A stretch of DNA of 64,000 nucleotides from Saccharomonospora glauca K62 (GTDB lineage Bacteria; Actinomycetota; Actinomycetes; Mycobacteriales; Pseudonocardiaceae): contig NZ_CM001484.1 in assembly GCF_000243395.2 (NCBI RefSeq), positions 2,475,847 through 2,539,846 of the forward strand. Direction: 5' to 3'. Under the pieces are notes generated by a model, which was not told the origin of the DNA, made no database searches, and worked only from the letters and a program-made list of their open reading frames with translations. The translations under genes were made by a program, and so were the position numbers. This document shows, one piece after another, positions 53,009 through 61,653 of the stretch (positions are counted from its first letter, which is position 1; every line of letters starts with the position of its first letter).

Positions 53009-54202
53009 TCAGAAGAACGTACCGCACCACGGTGCGTGTCGCGTTCGGACCAGTTCGTCGAACCGTTCCGCCGTGGCGTCGTCCTCGACCCCGATCCTCC
53101 CGGCGGCCACCAGCGCGGACGGGGACCATCCACCCAGGTAGACCATCGACAGGGCGGCCACGTCGAGGACGGCGTCGGGGGCCGCGTCGGTGCGCTCCAC
53201 GCGAGCGGGCCCGACGCGGTAGCGGCCCGTGTTGCGCTCCAGGACCGGGTCGGTGACCTCCAGGACCAGCGGCTCACCGCGCCAGGTCCGCGCGGCCAGT
53301 GCCGCCTCGACGTCGACCAATCGTAGCCAGGCCTCGTCGGTGAGCTGGCTCGACTCGCAGGCACGGGGATCGGTGAACAACAGCTCTAGCGGCTCGTCCA
53401 AACCACGGTGCCGAACGACGATCTCGTCGACCAGATCGACCGAGAGCAAGAACCGCCACAGCCCCGCGAACGCGGAGGCGTCGGCGTAGTGGAGGTCGAT
53501 CACGCGCATCGTCCCGGCCTTGCCGCCCTCGCGGTCGACCTGATAGACGGCGAACCCATCGGGGCCGTCAGTGCCGTGGTGCACGGCCGCGACGGCGTGC
53601 CCGTCGCCTCGACGCAGCATCGCGAACAGGCCGGGCCACCACCGCGCGGGGCGGGTCATCATGCCCGGCCGCAGCGGCACCCGCTCGTACACGTCGGGCA
53701 GGCGCCGCTCGGCCTCGTCGACTGTGATCAGCTCCACCTCACCGCCCTCGGGAACGCCGGGCCGCAGTCGCGCCCGGCTCCGGCGCACGACGCAGTCCCG
53801 TATCCGGCTGGCGACGCCGTAACCGAAGCGGCCGTAGATCACGCCCTCCGTGGCGTACAGGACAGCGGCGGTGACCCCGCGCTCGGCGAAGTCGGTGAGC
53901 TGGTGGCGCATCAACGCCGTCAGCACACCGCGCCTGGTGCGATCGGCGCGAACCCCGACCCCGGTGACCGCCGCCGTCGCGACCTTGGCCCCACCCGGTA
54001 CCGCGAGTTCGGCGTCGGTCGACCTCGCGGTACCGATCAGCCGCTCGTCGAACGCCCCGAGTACCCGCCCCGGCTGGTGCACCTCCCGGAGGCGCTCCCA
54101 CTGCTCGTCGGTCGCGGGACCGGAGTGGAGAGCGGCACGGAACAAGGTGTGCGCCGTACGGAACTCGTCGTCGCGGAGGGCGCGGACTACAACGTCGGTC
54201 AT
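53009..54202 (-). CDS. Eis-like GNAT N-acetyltransferase
   Basis: A 397-residue protein with the Eis layout: GNAT domain with the acetyl-CoA site VGVRADRTRRGVLTALM (~85-101), a second GNAT-like domain and an SCP2-like C-terminal domain. It ends CGTFF, like the conserved free C-terminus used as catalytic base in Eis. Eis enzymes acetylate multiple amines on aminoglycosides and proteins. Whether this one gives drug resistance is unknown. Confidence 0.9.
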   Translation of the reverse strand: MTDVVVRALRDDEFRTAHTLFRAALHSGPATDEQWERLREVHQPGRVLGAFDERLIGTARSTDAELAVPGGAKVATAAVTGVGVRADRTRRGVLTALMRHQLTDFAERGVTAAVLYATEGVIYGRFGYGVASRIRDCVVRRSRARLRPGVPEGGEVELITVDEAERRLPDVYERVPLRPGMMTRPARWWPGLFAMLRRGDGHAVAAVHHGTDGPDGFAVYQVDREGGKAGTMRVIDLHYADASAFAGLWRFLLSVDLVDEIVVRHRGLDEPLELLFTDPRACESSQLTDEAWLRLVDVEAALAARTWRGEPLVLEVTDPVLERNTGRYRVGPARVERTDAAPDAVLDVAALSMVYLGGWSPSALVAAGRIGVEDDATAERFDELVRTRHAPWCGTFF

Positions 54203-54250
54203 CGAATCGATCCTGTCGAACGGGCGCGGTGGGGACCAGTGGTTCTCGGC

Positions 54251-54874
54251 TCAGCCCTTCGGCGTGGGCCTGTCGACGGTGTAGTGCCCCTCATCGCTGG
54301 TGACCGTGATCTTCACGGTCTGCTGCTCACCGTCCACCGTGACGTCACAGGTGTAGACGTGGCCCTTTTCGACCGGCTGGTCGCCGGGGCAGTCGACCTG
54401 GCTGTTCTCCGAGACCCCGTACGAGTTGACCAGTAGCTTCTGCACCGACTGCTCGACGCTTTGTTCGTCGAAGGTCTTGGAGACGAGCAGACCGGGCTTC
54501 CAGAACAACACCACGGCCGCGGCCGCGATCACGACCACCGCCACCACGAGACCGATCAGGAGCTTCTTGCCGCCGCCGGAGGTGCCCTGAGGCACCCCAC
54601 CCGGCTGCTGCCCGTAGCCCTGACCGTAGGCGCCGTACTGGCCCTGCTGCTGCGGCGGATAGGTGGCCTGTTGCTGGCCGTAGGTGCCCGCCCCCTCGTA
54701 CGGGTTCGGGGCGGGTTGCTGGCCGTACTGCGGCTGCTGAGTGCCGTAGGCGGGCTGACCGTAAGCGGGTTGCTGACCGTACCCGCCGGGCTGAGGGAAT
54801 CCACCGGACGCGGGGTTCGCGGGTGGTTGCTGCCCCCACTGCGCGGGGTTGTTACCTCCGTACGGCGCGCTCAT
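54251..54874 (-). CDS. DUF4333 protein with Gln/Gly/Tyr/Pro-rich cytoplasmic tail and one membrane helix
   Basis: A 207-residue protein. Residues 1-~95 are a low-complexity Q/G/Y/P tail (repeats like YGQQPAYGQ). A single transmembrane helix (LLIGLVVAVVVIAAAAVVLFW) and an extracellular DUF4333 domain with cysteines in VDCPGDQ and YTCDVTV follow. The tail is typical of actinobacterial membrane proteins and may form condensates or bind partners. It ends the transcript unit 48 bases upstream of the Eis-like start. Confidence 0.87.
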   Translation of the reverse strand: MSAPYGGNNPAQWGQQPPANPASGGFPQPGGYGQQPAYGQPAYGTQQPQYGQQPAPNPYEGAGTYGQQQATYPPQQQGQYGAYGQGYGQQPGGVPQGTSGGGKKLLIGLVVAVVVIAAAAVVLFWKPGLLVSKTFDEQSVEQSVQKLLVNSYGVSENSQVDCPGDQPVEKGHVYTCDVTVDGEQQTVKITVTSDEGHYTVDRPTPKG

Positions 54875-54999
54875 CGTGTTGCCCTTCCGCGTATCACAGC
54901 CCTGATGTCGCACTTCACGGCAGTCACCGCCCACACGGCCGCCGCTTGCCGAATCCAACCACATCGGCCGAGGCGTCGGCACGTCCGCCCGGTGCTTTC

Positions 55000-57756
55000 T
55001 CAGACTTCTCCGGCGGCGACCACGCCGCGGCGGAGCAGGCGGGACGCCTTGCCCGCCGCGCCCCCCACGGGATGCTCCTTGCCGAGCACGTCCTTGATCT
55101 GGTCGAGCAGGTCGACCACCTGCCGCGACCAGCGCACGAAGTCGCCCGCCGACAGCTCCTGGCCGTTCATCTCGGCGGTGGTCAACACCTTCTCCAGGCT
55201 CTCGCCCCGCGCCCACCGGTAGACCGGCCAGGCGAATCCGGCGTCCGGTTCCCGAGTGCGGTCGAGTCGGTGCCTGCGTTCGTCCTCGACGAGGTCCGTC
55301 CACACCCGCACGGTCTCCTGCCATGCCGTGGACACCGGCCCCGAGGGCAGCTTCGACTCGGCCGGGGAGTCCCGCCGCGCCTCGTAGACCAATGTGGAGA
55401 CCACCGCGGCCAGCTCCGCCGGGGCGAGTCCGTGCCACAACCGCTGCCGAATGCACTCGGCGGCCAGCAGGTCGGACTCACTGTACAAGCGCGACAGCAG
55501 CCGCCCGTGTTCGGTGACGGTGTCGCCGTCGGCGTCGAGGTAGCCGCGCTCGGACAGCAACCGGCGAATGCGGTCGAACGCGCGCGCCAGCGAGTGGGTC
55601 GTGGCCGCGACCTTGCGCTTGAGCTGCTCGGTCTCGGCCTCCAGCCGGAGGTAGCGCTCCACCCACCGCAGGTTGGCCTCCCGGTCGGCCATCCCGTGCA
55701 CCGGGTGAGCACGCAGTTCACGACGAAGCTCCCCCAGCTCCGCGTCGGAGTGGGCGTCGGAACGCCACTTCCGGCGCCGGGGCGGACGCAGGCCCAGATT
55801 ACGCAGTGACGAGGCGATGTCACGACGCGTCTTGGGGGAACGCAGCTCGACGTGCTTGGGCAACCGCAACCTGCCGAGTGGTTCCACCGGGGCCGGGAAG
55901 TCGGACAGCGACAGCGCGCCGGACCACCGGTCCTCGGTGACCACGACGGGCCTCGGTTCGTCGAACTGGTCCACTCCGGGGTCGACCACCACGGCCAGGC
56001 CCGCGCGCCGCCCCTGGGGGACGGCGATGACGTCACCCTTACGGAGCTTCTCCAGCGACTGGGCGGTCTGCGCACGCCGGGCGGCGGTGTTCTGCCGTGC
56101 CAGCACCTTCTCCCGGTCGGACACTCGCTTGCGCAGGGCCAGGTACGACCTCAGCTCGTCGAAGTCACCGGTGAGCGCGTCGGCGTACCCGCGGAGCGCC
56201 TCGGTGTTGCGCTCGATGCGGCGGGACAGGCCCACCACCGATCGGTCGGCTTGGAACTGTGCGAACGACTGCTCCAGAAGCTCCCGCGCCTTGGCCGCCC
56301 CGAACCGACCCACCAGGTTCACGGCCATGTTGTAGCCGGGGCGGAACGACGACCTCAACGGATACGTCCGGGTAGAGGCCAGCCCCGCGACCTGCCTCGG
56401 GTCGACTCCGGGCTGCCACACCACCACGGCGTGCCCCTCGACGTCGATCCCCCGCCTTCCGGCCCGACCGGTGAGCTGCGTGTACTCACCGGGGGTGAGG
56501 TCCACGTGCGCCTCGCCGTTGTACTTGACGAGCCGTTCGAGCACGACGGTGCGAGCGGGCATGTTGATGCCCAACGCGAGCGTCTCGGTGGCGAACACGA
56601 CCTTGACGAGACCGCGGACGAACAGCTCCTCCACGGTCTCCTTGAAGGCGGGCAACAGCCCGGCGTGGTGGGCGGCGATTCCCTGTTCCAGGGCTTCCCG
56701 CCATTCCCAGTAACCGAGCACGGCGAGATCGTTCTGCGGCAGGTCGGCGGTGCGCTCGTCGACGATGCGGCGGACCTCCTCGGCCTCCTCGGGAGTGTTC
56801 AGCCTCAGTCCGGAACGCACGCACTGGGTGACGGCGGCGTCACAGCCCGCGCGAGAGAAGATGAACACGATCGCGGGCAGCAGGCCGGCCGAGTCGAGAC
56901 GATCGACGATCTCGACGCGGGACGGTGGACGGTAACGCGGTCCCCGGTAGGGCGCTCCGCGTCGGCCGCGGCCCCGAAGCCCGGCGGGCGCATGCATCCG
57001 CGCGGTGTCCTCGACCCGGCGCAGCAGTTGGGGGTTCAGCCTGGCCTCACCGGTGTCCGCGTGCCTCCCGGCGAACAGGTCGAGCATGCGACCGCCGACG
57101 AGCATGTGCTGCCACAACGGCACGGGGCGGTGTTCGTCGACCACGACGCTGGTGTCGCCGCGCACTTCCATCAGCCACTCACCGAATTCCTCGGCGTTGC
57201 TGACCGTGGCCGAGAGGCCGACCACGCGCACGTAGGAGGGCAGGTGCAGGATGACCTCTTCCCACACCGCGCCCCGGAACCGGTCGGCGAGGTAGTGCAC
57301 CTCGTCCATGACGACGTAGCCGAGGTCGTCGAGCGCGGTGGACCCCGCGTACAGCATGTTGCGCAGCACCTCGGTGGTCATCACCACGATCTGCGCGCCG
57401 CCGTTGACGGACGTGTCGCCGGTGAGGAGACCGACGGCGTCGGAGCCGTACCGCTCCACCAGGTCGCCGTACTTCTGGTTCGACAGCGCCTTGATGGGGG
57501 TGGTGTAGAAGCACTTGCGGCCCTCGGCCAAGGCCAGGTGCACGGCGAACTCGCCGACGACGGTCTTCCCGGCGCCGGTCGGCGCGCACACCAGCACGCC
57601 GTGCCCGTCCTCGAGGGCCTCGCAGCCTCGGATCTGGAAGTCGTCGAAGTCGAACGCCACGTCGGCGGCGAATCGCGCGAGCTGGGGGTACCGTCCGCGA
57701 CGGCGCGCCGCCGCGTAGGCCTCGGCAGGGCTCAGAGATGAAGTGGAGGAGTCCAC
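55000..57756 (-). CDS. helY: Ski2-like DEAD/DEAH-box RNA helicase (HelY)
   Basis: A 918-residue superfamily 2 helicase: Walker A CAPTGAGKT, DEVH box VVMDEVHYLAD, motif III LSAT, motif AHHAGLLP, motif VI QLTGRAGRRGID, then a long C-terminal region with the DSHCT domain of the Ski2/Mtr4 class. I take GTG 57756 (MDSSTSSLSPAEAY); the open frame continues upstream without coding likeness. In actinobacteria helY normally lies beside the tat genes; here it is separated from dagK-tatC-tatA by about 4 kb of inserted genes. Confidence 0.9.
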   Translation of the reverse strand: MDSSTSSLSPAEAYAAARRRGRYPQLARFAADVAFDFDDFQIRGCEALEDGHGVLVCAPTGAGKTVVGEFAVHLALAEGRKCFYTTPIKALSNQKYGDLVERYGSDAVGLLTGDTSVNGGAQIVVMTTEVLRNMLYAGSTALDDLGYVVMDEVHYLADRFRGAVWEEVILHLPSYVRVVGLSATVSNAEEFGEWLMEVRGDTSVVVDEHRPVPLWQHMLVGGRMLDLFAGRHADTGEARLNPQLLRRVEDTARMHAPAGLRGRGRRGAPYRGPRYRPPSRVEIVDRLDSAGLLPAIVFIFSRAGCDAAVTQCVRSGLRLNTPEEAEEVRRIVDERTADLPQNDLAVLGYWEWREALEQGIAAHHAGLLPAFKETVEELFVRGLVKVVFATETLALGINMPARTVVLERLVKYNGEAHVDLTPGEYTQLTGRAGRRGIDVEGHAVVVWQPGVDPRQVAGLASTRTYPLRSSFRPGYNMAVNLVGRFGAAKARELLEQSFAQFQADRSVVGLSRRIERNTEALRGYADALTGDFDELRSYLALRKRVSDREKVLARQNTAARRAQTAQSLEKLRKGDVIAVPQGRRAGLAVVVDPGVDQFDEPRPVVVTEDRWSGALSLSDFPAPVEPLGRLRLPKHVELRSPKTRRDIASSLRNLGLRPPRRRKWRSDAHSDAELGELRRELRAHPVHGMADREANLRWVERYLRLEAETEQLKRKVAATTHSLARAFDRIRRLLSERGYLDADGDTVTEHGRLLSRLYSESDLLAAECIRQRLWHGLAPAELAAVVSTLVYEARRDSPAESKLPSGPVSTAWQETVRVWTDLVEDERRHRLDRTREPDAGFAWPVYRWARGESLEKVLTTAEMNGQELSAGDFVRWSRQVVDLLDQIKDVLGKEHPVGGAAGKASRLLRRGVVAAGEV

Positions 57757-57861
57757 GATCGCCAGGGTTTCACACCCCGCCGTGGGCATGCACGGGGTGG
57801 GGGCCCCAACACTCGGGAGGCCACGGTGTTCGGTCGAACCCGTCTTGTCGGTGACCGCCGC

Positions 57862-57867
57862 TACGCT
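57862..57867 (+). promoter_or_regulatory. -10 element TACGCT
   Basis: TACGCT ends 7 bases before ATG 57875 of the MmcQ/YjbR gene; leaderless layout. Confidence 0.4.
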
Positions 57868-57874
57868 GCGTGGC

Positions 57875-58249
57875 ATGGAAGCCTGGAGCGCGGAACGGGT
57901 GCGATCGTTGTGTCTGTCGCTGCCGGGGACCGAGGAACGATTTCCGTTCTCGCCCGAGCTCAGCGTGTTCTTCGTCGAGGACAAGATGTTCGCGCTGTCG
58001 GCGTTGGACGACCACCCCCTGTCGGTGAGTCTGAAGTGCGATCCGGAGCACTCGCTGTACCTGCGCGACACCTACCCCGCGATCACCCCCGGCTACCACT
58101 TGAACAAGCGTCACTGGAACACGGTGGTGCTGGACGGTTCCGTGCCGGACGACCTCGTGGTCGACCTGGTGCACGAGTCGTACGACCTGGTGGTGGCGGG
58201 GTTGCCGAAGTATCGGCGCGAACGGCTGGCCGCCGGCTCAGGCCAGTAG
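57875..58249 (+). CDS. MmcQ/YjbR family protein
   Basis: A 124-residue protein of the MmcQ/YjbR (CyaY-like fold) family: LCLSLPGTEERFPFSPELSVFFVEDKMFAL, and GYHLNKRHWNTVVLDGSVP near the end, which are the family's typical phrases. Presumed DNA-binding-like fold of unknown role. The last 12 bases overlap the end of the convergent SRPBCC gene. Confidence 0.9.
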   Translation: MEAWSAERVRSLCLSLPGTEERFPFSPELSVFFVEDKMFALSALDDHPLSVSLKCDPEHSLYLRDTYPAITPGYHLNKRHWNTVVLDGSVPDDLVVDLVHESYDLVVAGLPKYRRERLAAGSGQ

Positions 58250-58717
58250 CGCGTCGAGTTTCTCGTAGCCCTCGACGATGCCGACCTCCATGCCGCTGGC
58301 CGGCATCGCGTCGCGGGACTCCAGTGTGTCCACGATCGACAAGCTGGTGACGCGGGTCCGCCCGCGACCGAGGTCGTCGAAGGTGCCGATCTCCAGGCTC
58401 ACCGCGTCGGGCATGCCGACGTAGCCGAAGGTCTGCACGATCCGTGACGGCGGGCGCACCTCGTGGAAGGAACCGTAGAACTCCGCGATCTCCCGCCCGT
58501 CCCGCACCGCGGTGTAGCGGTAGCTTCCGCCGGTGCGGGCGTCCCAGGTGTCGAGGTGCATCTCCAGCTCCTTCGGGCCGAGCCAGCGAGCCACCAGCTC
58601 CGGCTCCGTCCAGGCCCGGAAGACCTCGTCCCGCGGGGCGTCGAATTCCCGCACGATGCGCACCGACGGCAGGTCGGGAACGGCTTCGATCAGGGTGTCT
58701 CGGGTCTTGGTCGTCAT
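58238..58717 (-). CDS. SRPBCC (AHSA1-like) domain protein
   Basis: A 159-residue helix-grip protein: FDAPRDEVFRAWTEPELVARWLGP, then GGSYRYTAVRDGREIAEFYGSFHEV, the classic activator-of-Hsp90-like pattern. It is coupled by ATGA to the ArsR regulator gene upstream, a very common pairing in actinobacteria. Likely binds a small hydrophobic ligand. Confidence 0.9.
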   Translation of the reverse strand: MTTKTRDTLIEAVPDLPSVRIVREFDAPRDEVFRAWTEPELVARWLGPKELEMHLDTWDARTGGSYRYTAVRDGREIAEFYGSFHEVRPPSRIVQTFGYVGMPDAVSLEIGTFDDLGRGRTRVTSLSIVDTLESRDAMPASGMEVGIVEGYEKLDALLA

Positions 58718-59079
58718 GATGCCTCCTGCTGGGCGGCTCCGGAAGTTCCGGCGCCGGTGTCGATGAGGTCCTCCGGCACCGCGTCGAGGCGACGGAACCG
58801 CTCCTCGGCGGCGAGCCGGGAACGCTCGATCCACGTGGTCATCAGGTCCAGCCCGGCCGTCTCCAGATGGCACGGCCTGCGCTGGGCCCGTCTGCCGCGG
58901 CTGATCAACCCGGCGTCCTCCAGCACGCGCAGGTGCTTGGAGACCGCCTGCAGCGACACGTCGTAGGGCTCGGCCAACTCGGTCGCCGTGGCGTCACCGG
59001 TGGCGAGCCGGGCCACGATGTCACGGCGGATCGGGTCCCCGAGGGCGGCGAACATGCGCGACAGCTGATCGTCGGCCAC
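58714..59079 (-). CDS. ArsR family transcriptional regulator
   Basis: A 121-residue winged-helix repressor (MFAALGDPIRRDIVARLATGDATATELAEPYDVSLQAVSKHLRVLEDAGLI). It lacks the CxC metal motif of ArsR/SmtB sensors, so a non-metal signal is likely. GTG 59079 start. Two TCAACC/GGTTGA operators lie at 59098 and 59143. First gene of an arsR-SRPBCC operon. Confidence 0.9.
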   Translation of the reverse strand: MADDQLSRMFAALGDPIRRDIVARLATGDATATELAEPYDVSLQAVSKHLRVLEDAGLISRGRRAQRRPCHLETAGLDLMTTWIERSRLAAEERFRRLDAVPEDLIDTGAGTSGAAQQEAS

Positions 59080-59097
59080 TGAAACTTCTCCCGATTC

Positions 59098-59113
59098 TCA
59101 ACCAGTCGGTTGA
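59098..59113. promoter_or_regulatory. ArsR operator copy 1
   Basis: TCAACCAGTCGGTTGA: half-sites TCAACC and GGTTGA with a 4-base spacer, 18 bases upstream of the ArsR start. Matches the second copy 45 bases away except for 2 bases in the spacer. Confidence 0.7.
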
Positions 59114-59142
59114 ATACCCACGGGGACCAGCTCGAAACGTGG

Positions 59143-59158
59143 TCAACCGTTCGGTTGA
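59143..59158. promoter_or_regulatory. ArsR operator copy 2, overlapping the MFS gene end
   Basis: TCAACCGTTCGGTTGA. Its first three bases are the complement of the TGA stop of the upstream MFS gene, so the operator doubles as the MFS C-terminal coding sequence. Confidence 0.65.
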
Positions 59159-60618
59159 ACACGGGGCCGGACGAGGAACCGCAACAGCACCAGGGCGGCC
59201 ACGGCCAGCGCCAGGTTCCCCACGAGCGCGGTCGTGAACGCGTTCAGATGCGCTACCGCGACGGACGGTCCGTCGCCCAACGCCGTGGAGAACACCAGTC
59301 CCAGGACCGTGACACCCAGTGACATGCCGAGCTGGCTCGCGGTCTCCAGCACGCCTCCGGCGGCACCGGCGGCACGCTCGGGGACCTCCCCCAGGGCCGC
59401 ACCGAACAGGGGACTCACCCCGAGACCCTGACCGAAACCGACGATCGCCAGCGGTGCCACGAGCTCCCAGCCCGTGGTTTCGGCGCCGTCCAGCCACACC
59501 GTCGCCAGCAACACGGCCGTGCCGACGGTGTTGACGCCGTACCCGAGCGTCAGTACGTGGTGGCCCCACCGGACGGACAGCCGGGGACCGATCAGGGACG
59601 CCACCGCGAACGTCACCGCCAGCGGAGCGAACACCAGCCCCGCCGTCAGCGGCGAGTAGCCGAGGCCGTCCTGCAACGTCAGCGTCAGCACGAAGAACAA
59701 CCCGGCGTTGCCCGCGAAGAACACCACCGCGATGCCGTTTCCCGCCGCGAAACCACGCAGTGCCAGCAAGTCGGGGTCCACCAGGGGCGCGCCACCTCGC
59801 CTCTTCAGGCGCCGCTCCCACACCACGAACACCGCGAGCAGGGGCAGCGACGACACCAGCGACACCCACGTCCACCACGGCCATCCGGCGTGGTTGCCTT
59901 CGACCAACGGCACCGACAGCGCCAGCAGCGCCACGGAGAGCAGTCCGACACCGGTCACGTCGAGCGCACCCCGCACGCGGCTGCAGGTGCGTTCCCCCCT
60001 GGGCAGAAAGCGCAGGGCGCCCACGACGGTGGCGACGCCCACGGGCACGTTGACCAGGAAGACCAGGCGCCAACCCAGCCCCCACACGTCCAGGTGCAGA
60101 AGCAACCCTCCCACGAGCTGCCCGGCGATCGACGCCAACCCGATGGTGGCGCCGAAGAGCGCGAACGCCGTCGCCCCGGCCCGGCCGTCGAACGCGGTGC
60201 GCAGGATCGCCAGCACCTGTGGGTAGAACAACGCGGCACCGCCGCCCTGCACCAACCGAGCGACGATCAACGACGTCGCGTCCGGCGCGAGCCCGGCCGC
60301 CAACGAGGCCAGGGTGAACACTCCCACCCCCACCACGAACATGCGCTGGACCCCGTGGAGATCGCCGAGCCTGCCGCCGAGCACGAGCAACAGCCCGTAC
60401 ACGAGCACGTAGCCCCCGACGACGAATTCGATCTGCGCGAAGCTCGCGTTCAGCTCCGCGCGTACCGACGGAACGGCCACGTTCACGATGAACGAGTCCA
60501 TGATCGCCAGGAACGTCCCCGCCAGCGCGATCCCGAGAATCCACCATCCAGATCCGGTGATGCCCCGGTCGCCCCGCTCCCCCGAAGGGACGGACCGTGG
60601 CCCGGTCTCCGTACTCAT
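59143..60618 (-). CDS. MFS drug-efflux-type transporter (DHA2, 14 helices)
   Basis: A 491-residue exporter: AGTFLAIMDSFIVNVAVPSV (helix 1, DHA2 motif D1), GGRLGDLHGVQRMF (motif A), RLVQGGGAALFYPQ (helix 4), and ATIGLASIAGQLVGGLLL in helix 5 (motif C region). GAGGAG precedes ATG 60618 by 7 bases. Divergent from the LysR gene, which probably regulates it. Confidence 0.9.
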   Translation of the reverse strand: MSTETGPRSVPSGERGDRGITGSGWWILGIALAGTFLAIMDSFIVNVAVPSVRAELNASFAQIEFVVGGYVLVYGLLLVLGGRLGDLHGVQRMFVVGVGVFTLASLAAGLAPDATSLIVARLVQGGGAALFYPQVLAILRTAFDGRAGATAFALFGATIGLASIAGQLVGGLLLHLDVWGLGWRLVFLVNVPVGVATVVGALRFLPRGERTCSRVRGALDVTGVGLLSVALLALSVPLVEGNHAGWPWWTWVSLVSSLPLLAVFVVWERRLKRRGGAPLVDPDLLALRGFAAGNGIAVVFFAGNAGLFFVLTLTLQDGLGYSPLTAGLVFAPLAVTFAVASLIGPRLSVRWGHHVLTLGYGVNTVGTAVLLATVWLDGAETTGWELVAPLAIVGFGQGLGVSPLFGAALGEVPERAAGAAGGVLETASQLGMSLGVTVLGLVFSTALGDGPSVAVAHLNAFTTALVGNLALAVAALVLLRFLVRPRVQPNG

Positions 60619-60704
60619 CGTCGTCTCCTCGTCCTGCCGTTTCGGACACCGGAAACGATCACTCCGGGCCGGAGCCGGAACAACGACGCACTGCGCACCG
60701 ATCG

Positions 60705-60719
60705 ATAAGCTAGGCTTAT
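60705..60719. promoter_or_regulatory. ATAAGC-TAG-GCTTAT dyad, LysR site overlapping a -10 element
   Basis: Perfect 6-base dyad with 3-base spacer. It covers TAGGCT (60711-60716), a likely -10 element for the LysR gene, so binding would repress it while possibly activating the divergent MFS gene. Confidence 0.55.
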
Positions 60720-60732
60720 GGTTCTTGGTCCG

Positions 60733-61644
60733 GTGCCCGAGCGGCACGAGATGGACGCGTTCCTCGTCCTGGCCGAGGAACTGCACTTCGGACGCACCGC
60801 TGAGCGCCTGCACCTCACTCAGGCACGCGTGAGCCAGACGATCCGCAAGCTCGAACGCCGCATCGGAGCGCCGCTGTTCGAACGCACCAGCCGTCGGGTG
60901 GCCCTCACTCCGCTCGGAGAGCGGTTCCGCGACGACCTCGCCCCGCTGCACCGAGAACTCGCGAACGCCTTGGCCAGGGCACAGGCCGCCGCTCGCGGAG
61001 TCGACGGCAGCCTGCGCGTCGGGTTCCTCGGTCTGGCAGCCGGCGAACTCACCCCCAAACTGCTGGAGACGTTCGCGCAACGCCACCCGCGCTGCGAAGT
61101 CGTGATGCGGGAGACCCACTTCAACGATCCGCTGGGACCACTACGTTCCGGCGAGGTCGACCTGCTGCTCACGCGACTGCCCGTGGAGGAACCGGACCTG
61201 ACGGTCGGACCGGTCCTGTTGTCCGAGCCGAGGGTGCTGGCCGTGCCGACCCGACACCGGTTCGCCCGGCGCGAACGCGTGTCCCTCGACGAACTGGCCG
61301 GTGAGACGACGTTCGGCGTCGCCGGGGCCGCGCCCGACTACTGGTGGGACTTCCACGTGCCACCCACCACGGCCGACGGCAGGCCGATCCGCCGTCGAGA
61401 GTCGGTCAGCACCTTCCAGGAACTGCTCGCACTCGTCGCTGCGGGGCGCGGAGTGTCCCCGCTGGCGGCATCCGTGCGGATCTACCACAACCGGCCCGAC
61501 GTCGTGTTCGTCCCACTGGACGGAGTGCCACCCACCGACGTGGCCGTGGTCTGGCGCACCGCCTCGGCGACCGCCCGCGTGCGCGCGTTCGTTCGGGCCG
61601 CGGAAGACACCGTCGCGGCCAACGGCGGTCCCGCCACCCGCTGA
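60733..61644 (+). CDS. LysR family transcriptional regulator
   Basis: About 303 residues: N-terminal HTH (EELHFGRTAERLHLTQARVSQTIRKLERRIGAPLFERTSRRVALT) and a type 2 periplasmic-binding effector domain. Start uncertain: GTG 60733 (MPERHEMDAFL, matching the usual family opening) is favoured. The ATG at 60718 would overlap the operator and the presumed -10; ATG 60751 is also possible. Divergent from the DHA2 exporter and presumably its regulator. Confidence 0.88.
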   Translation: MPERHEMDAFLVLAEELHFGRTAERLHLTQARVSQTIRKLERRIGAPLFERTSRRVALTPLGERFRDDLAPLHRELANALARAQAAARGVDGSLRVGFLGLAAGELTPKLLETFAQRHPRCEVVMRETHFNDPLGPLRSGEVDLLLTRLPVEEPDLTVGPVLLSEPRVLAVPTRHRFARRERVSLDELAGETTFGVAGAAPDYWWDFHVPPTTADGRPIRRRESVSTFQELLALVAAGRGVSPLAASVRIYHNRPDVVFVPLDGVPPTDVAVVWRTASATARVRAFVRAAEDTVAANGGPATR

Positions 61645-61653
61645 CCCGAAGGA

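Noticed and set aside
57757-58071. Extra N-terminal ~105 residues of the helicase
   Set aside because: The segment has no family likeness, and it runs antisense to the well-supported YjbR gene.
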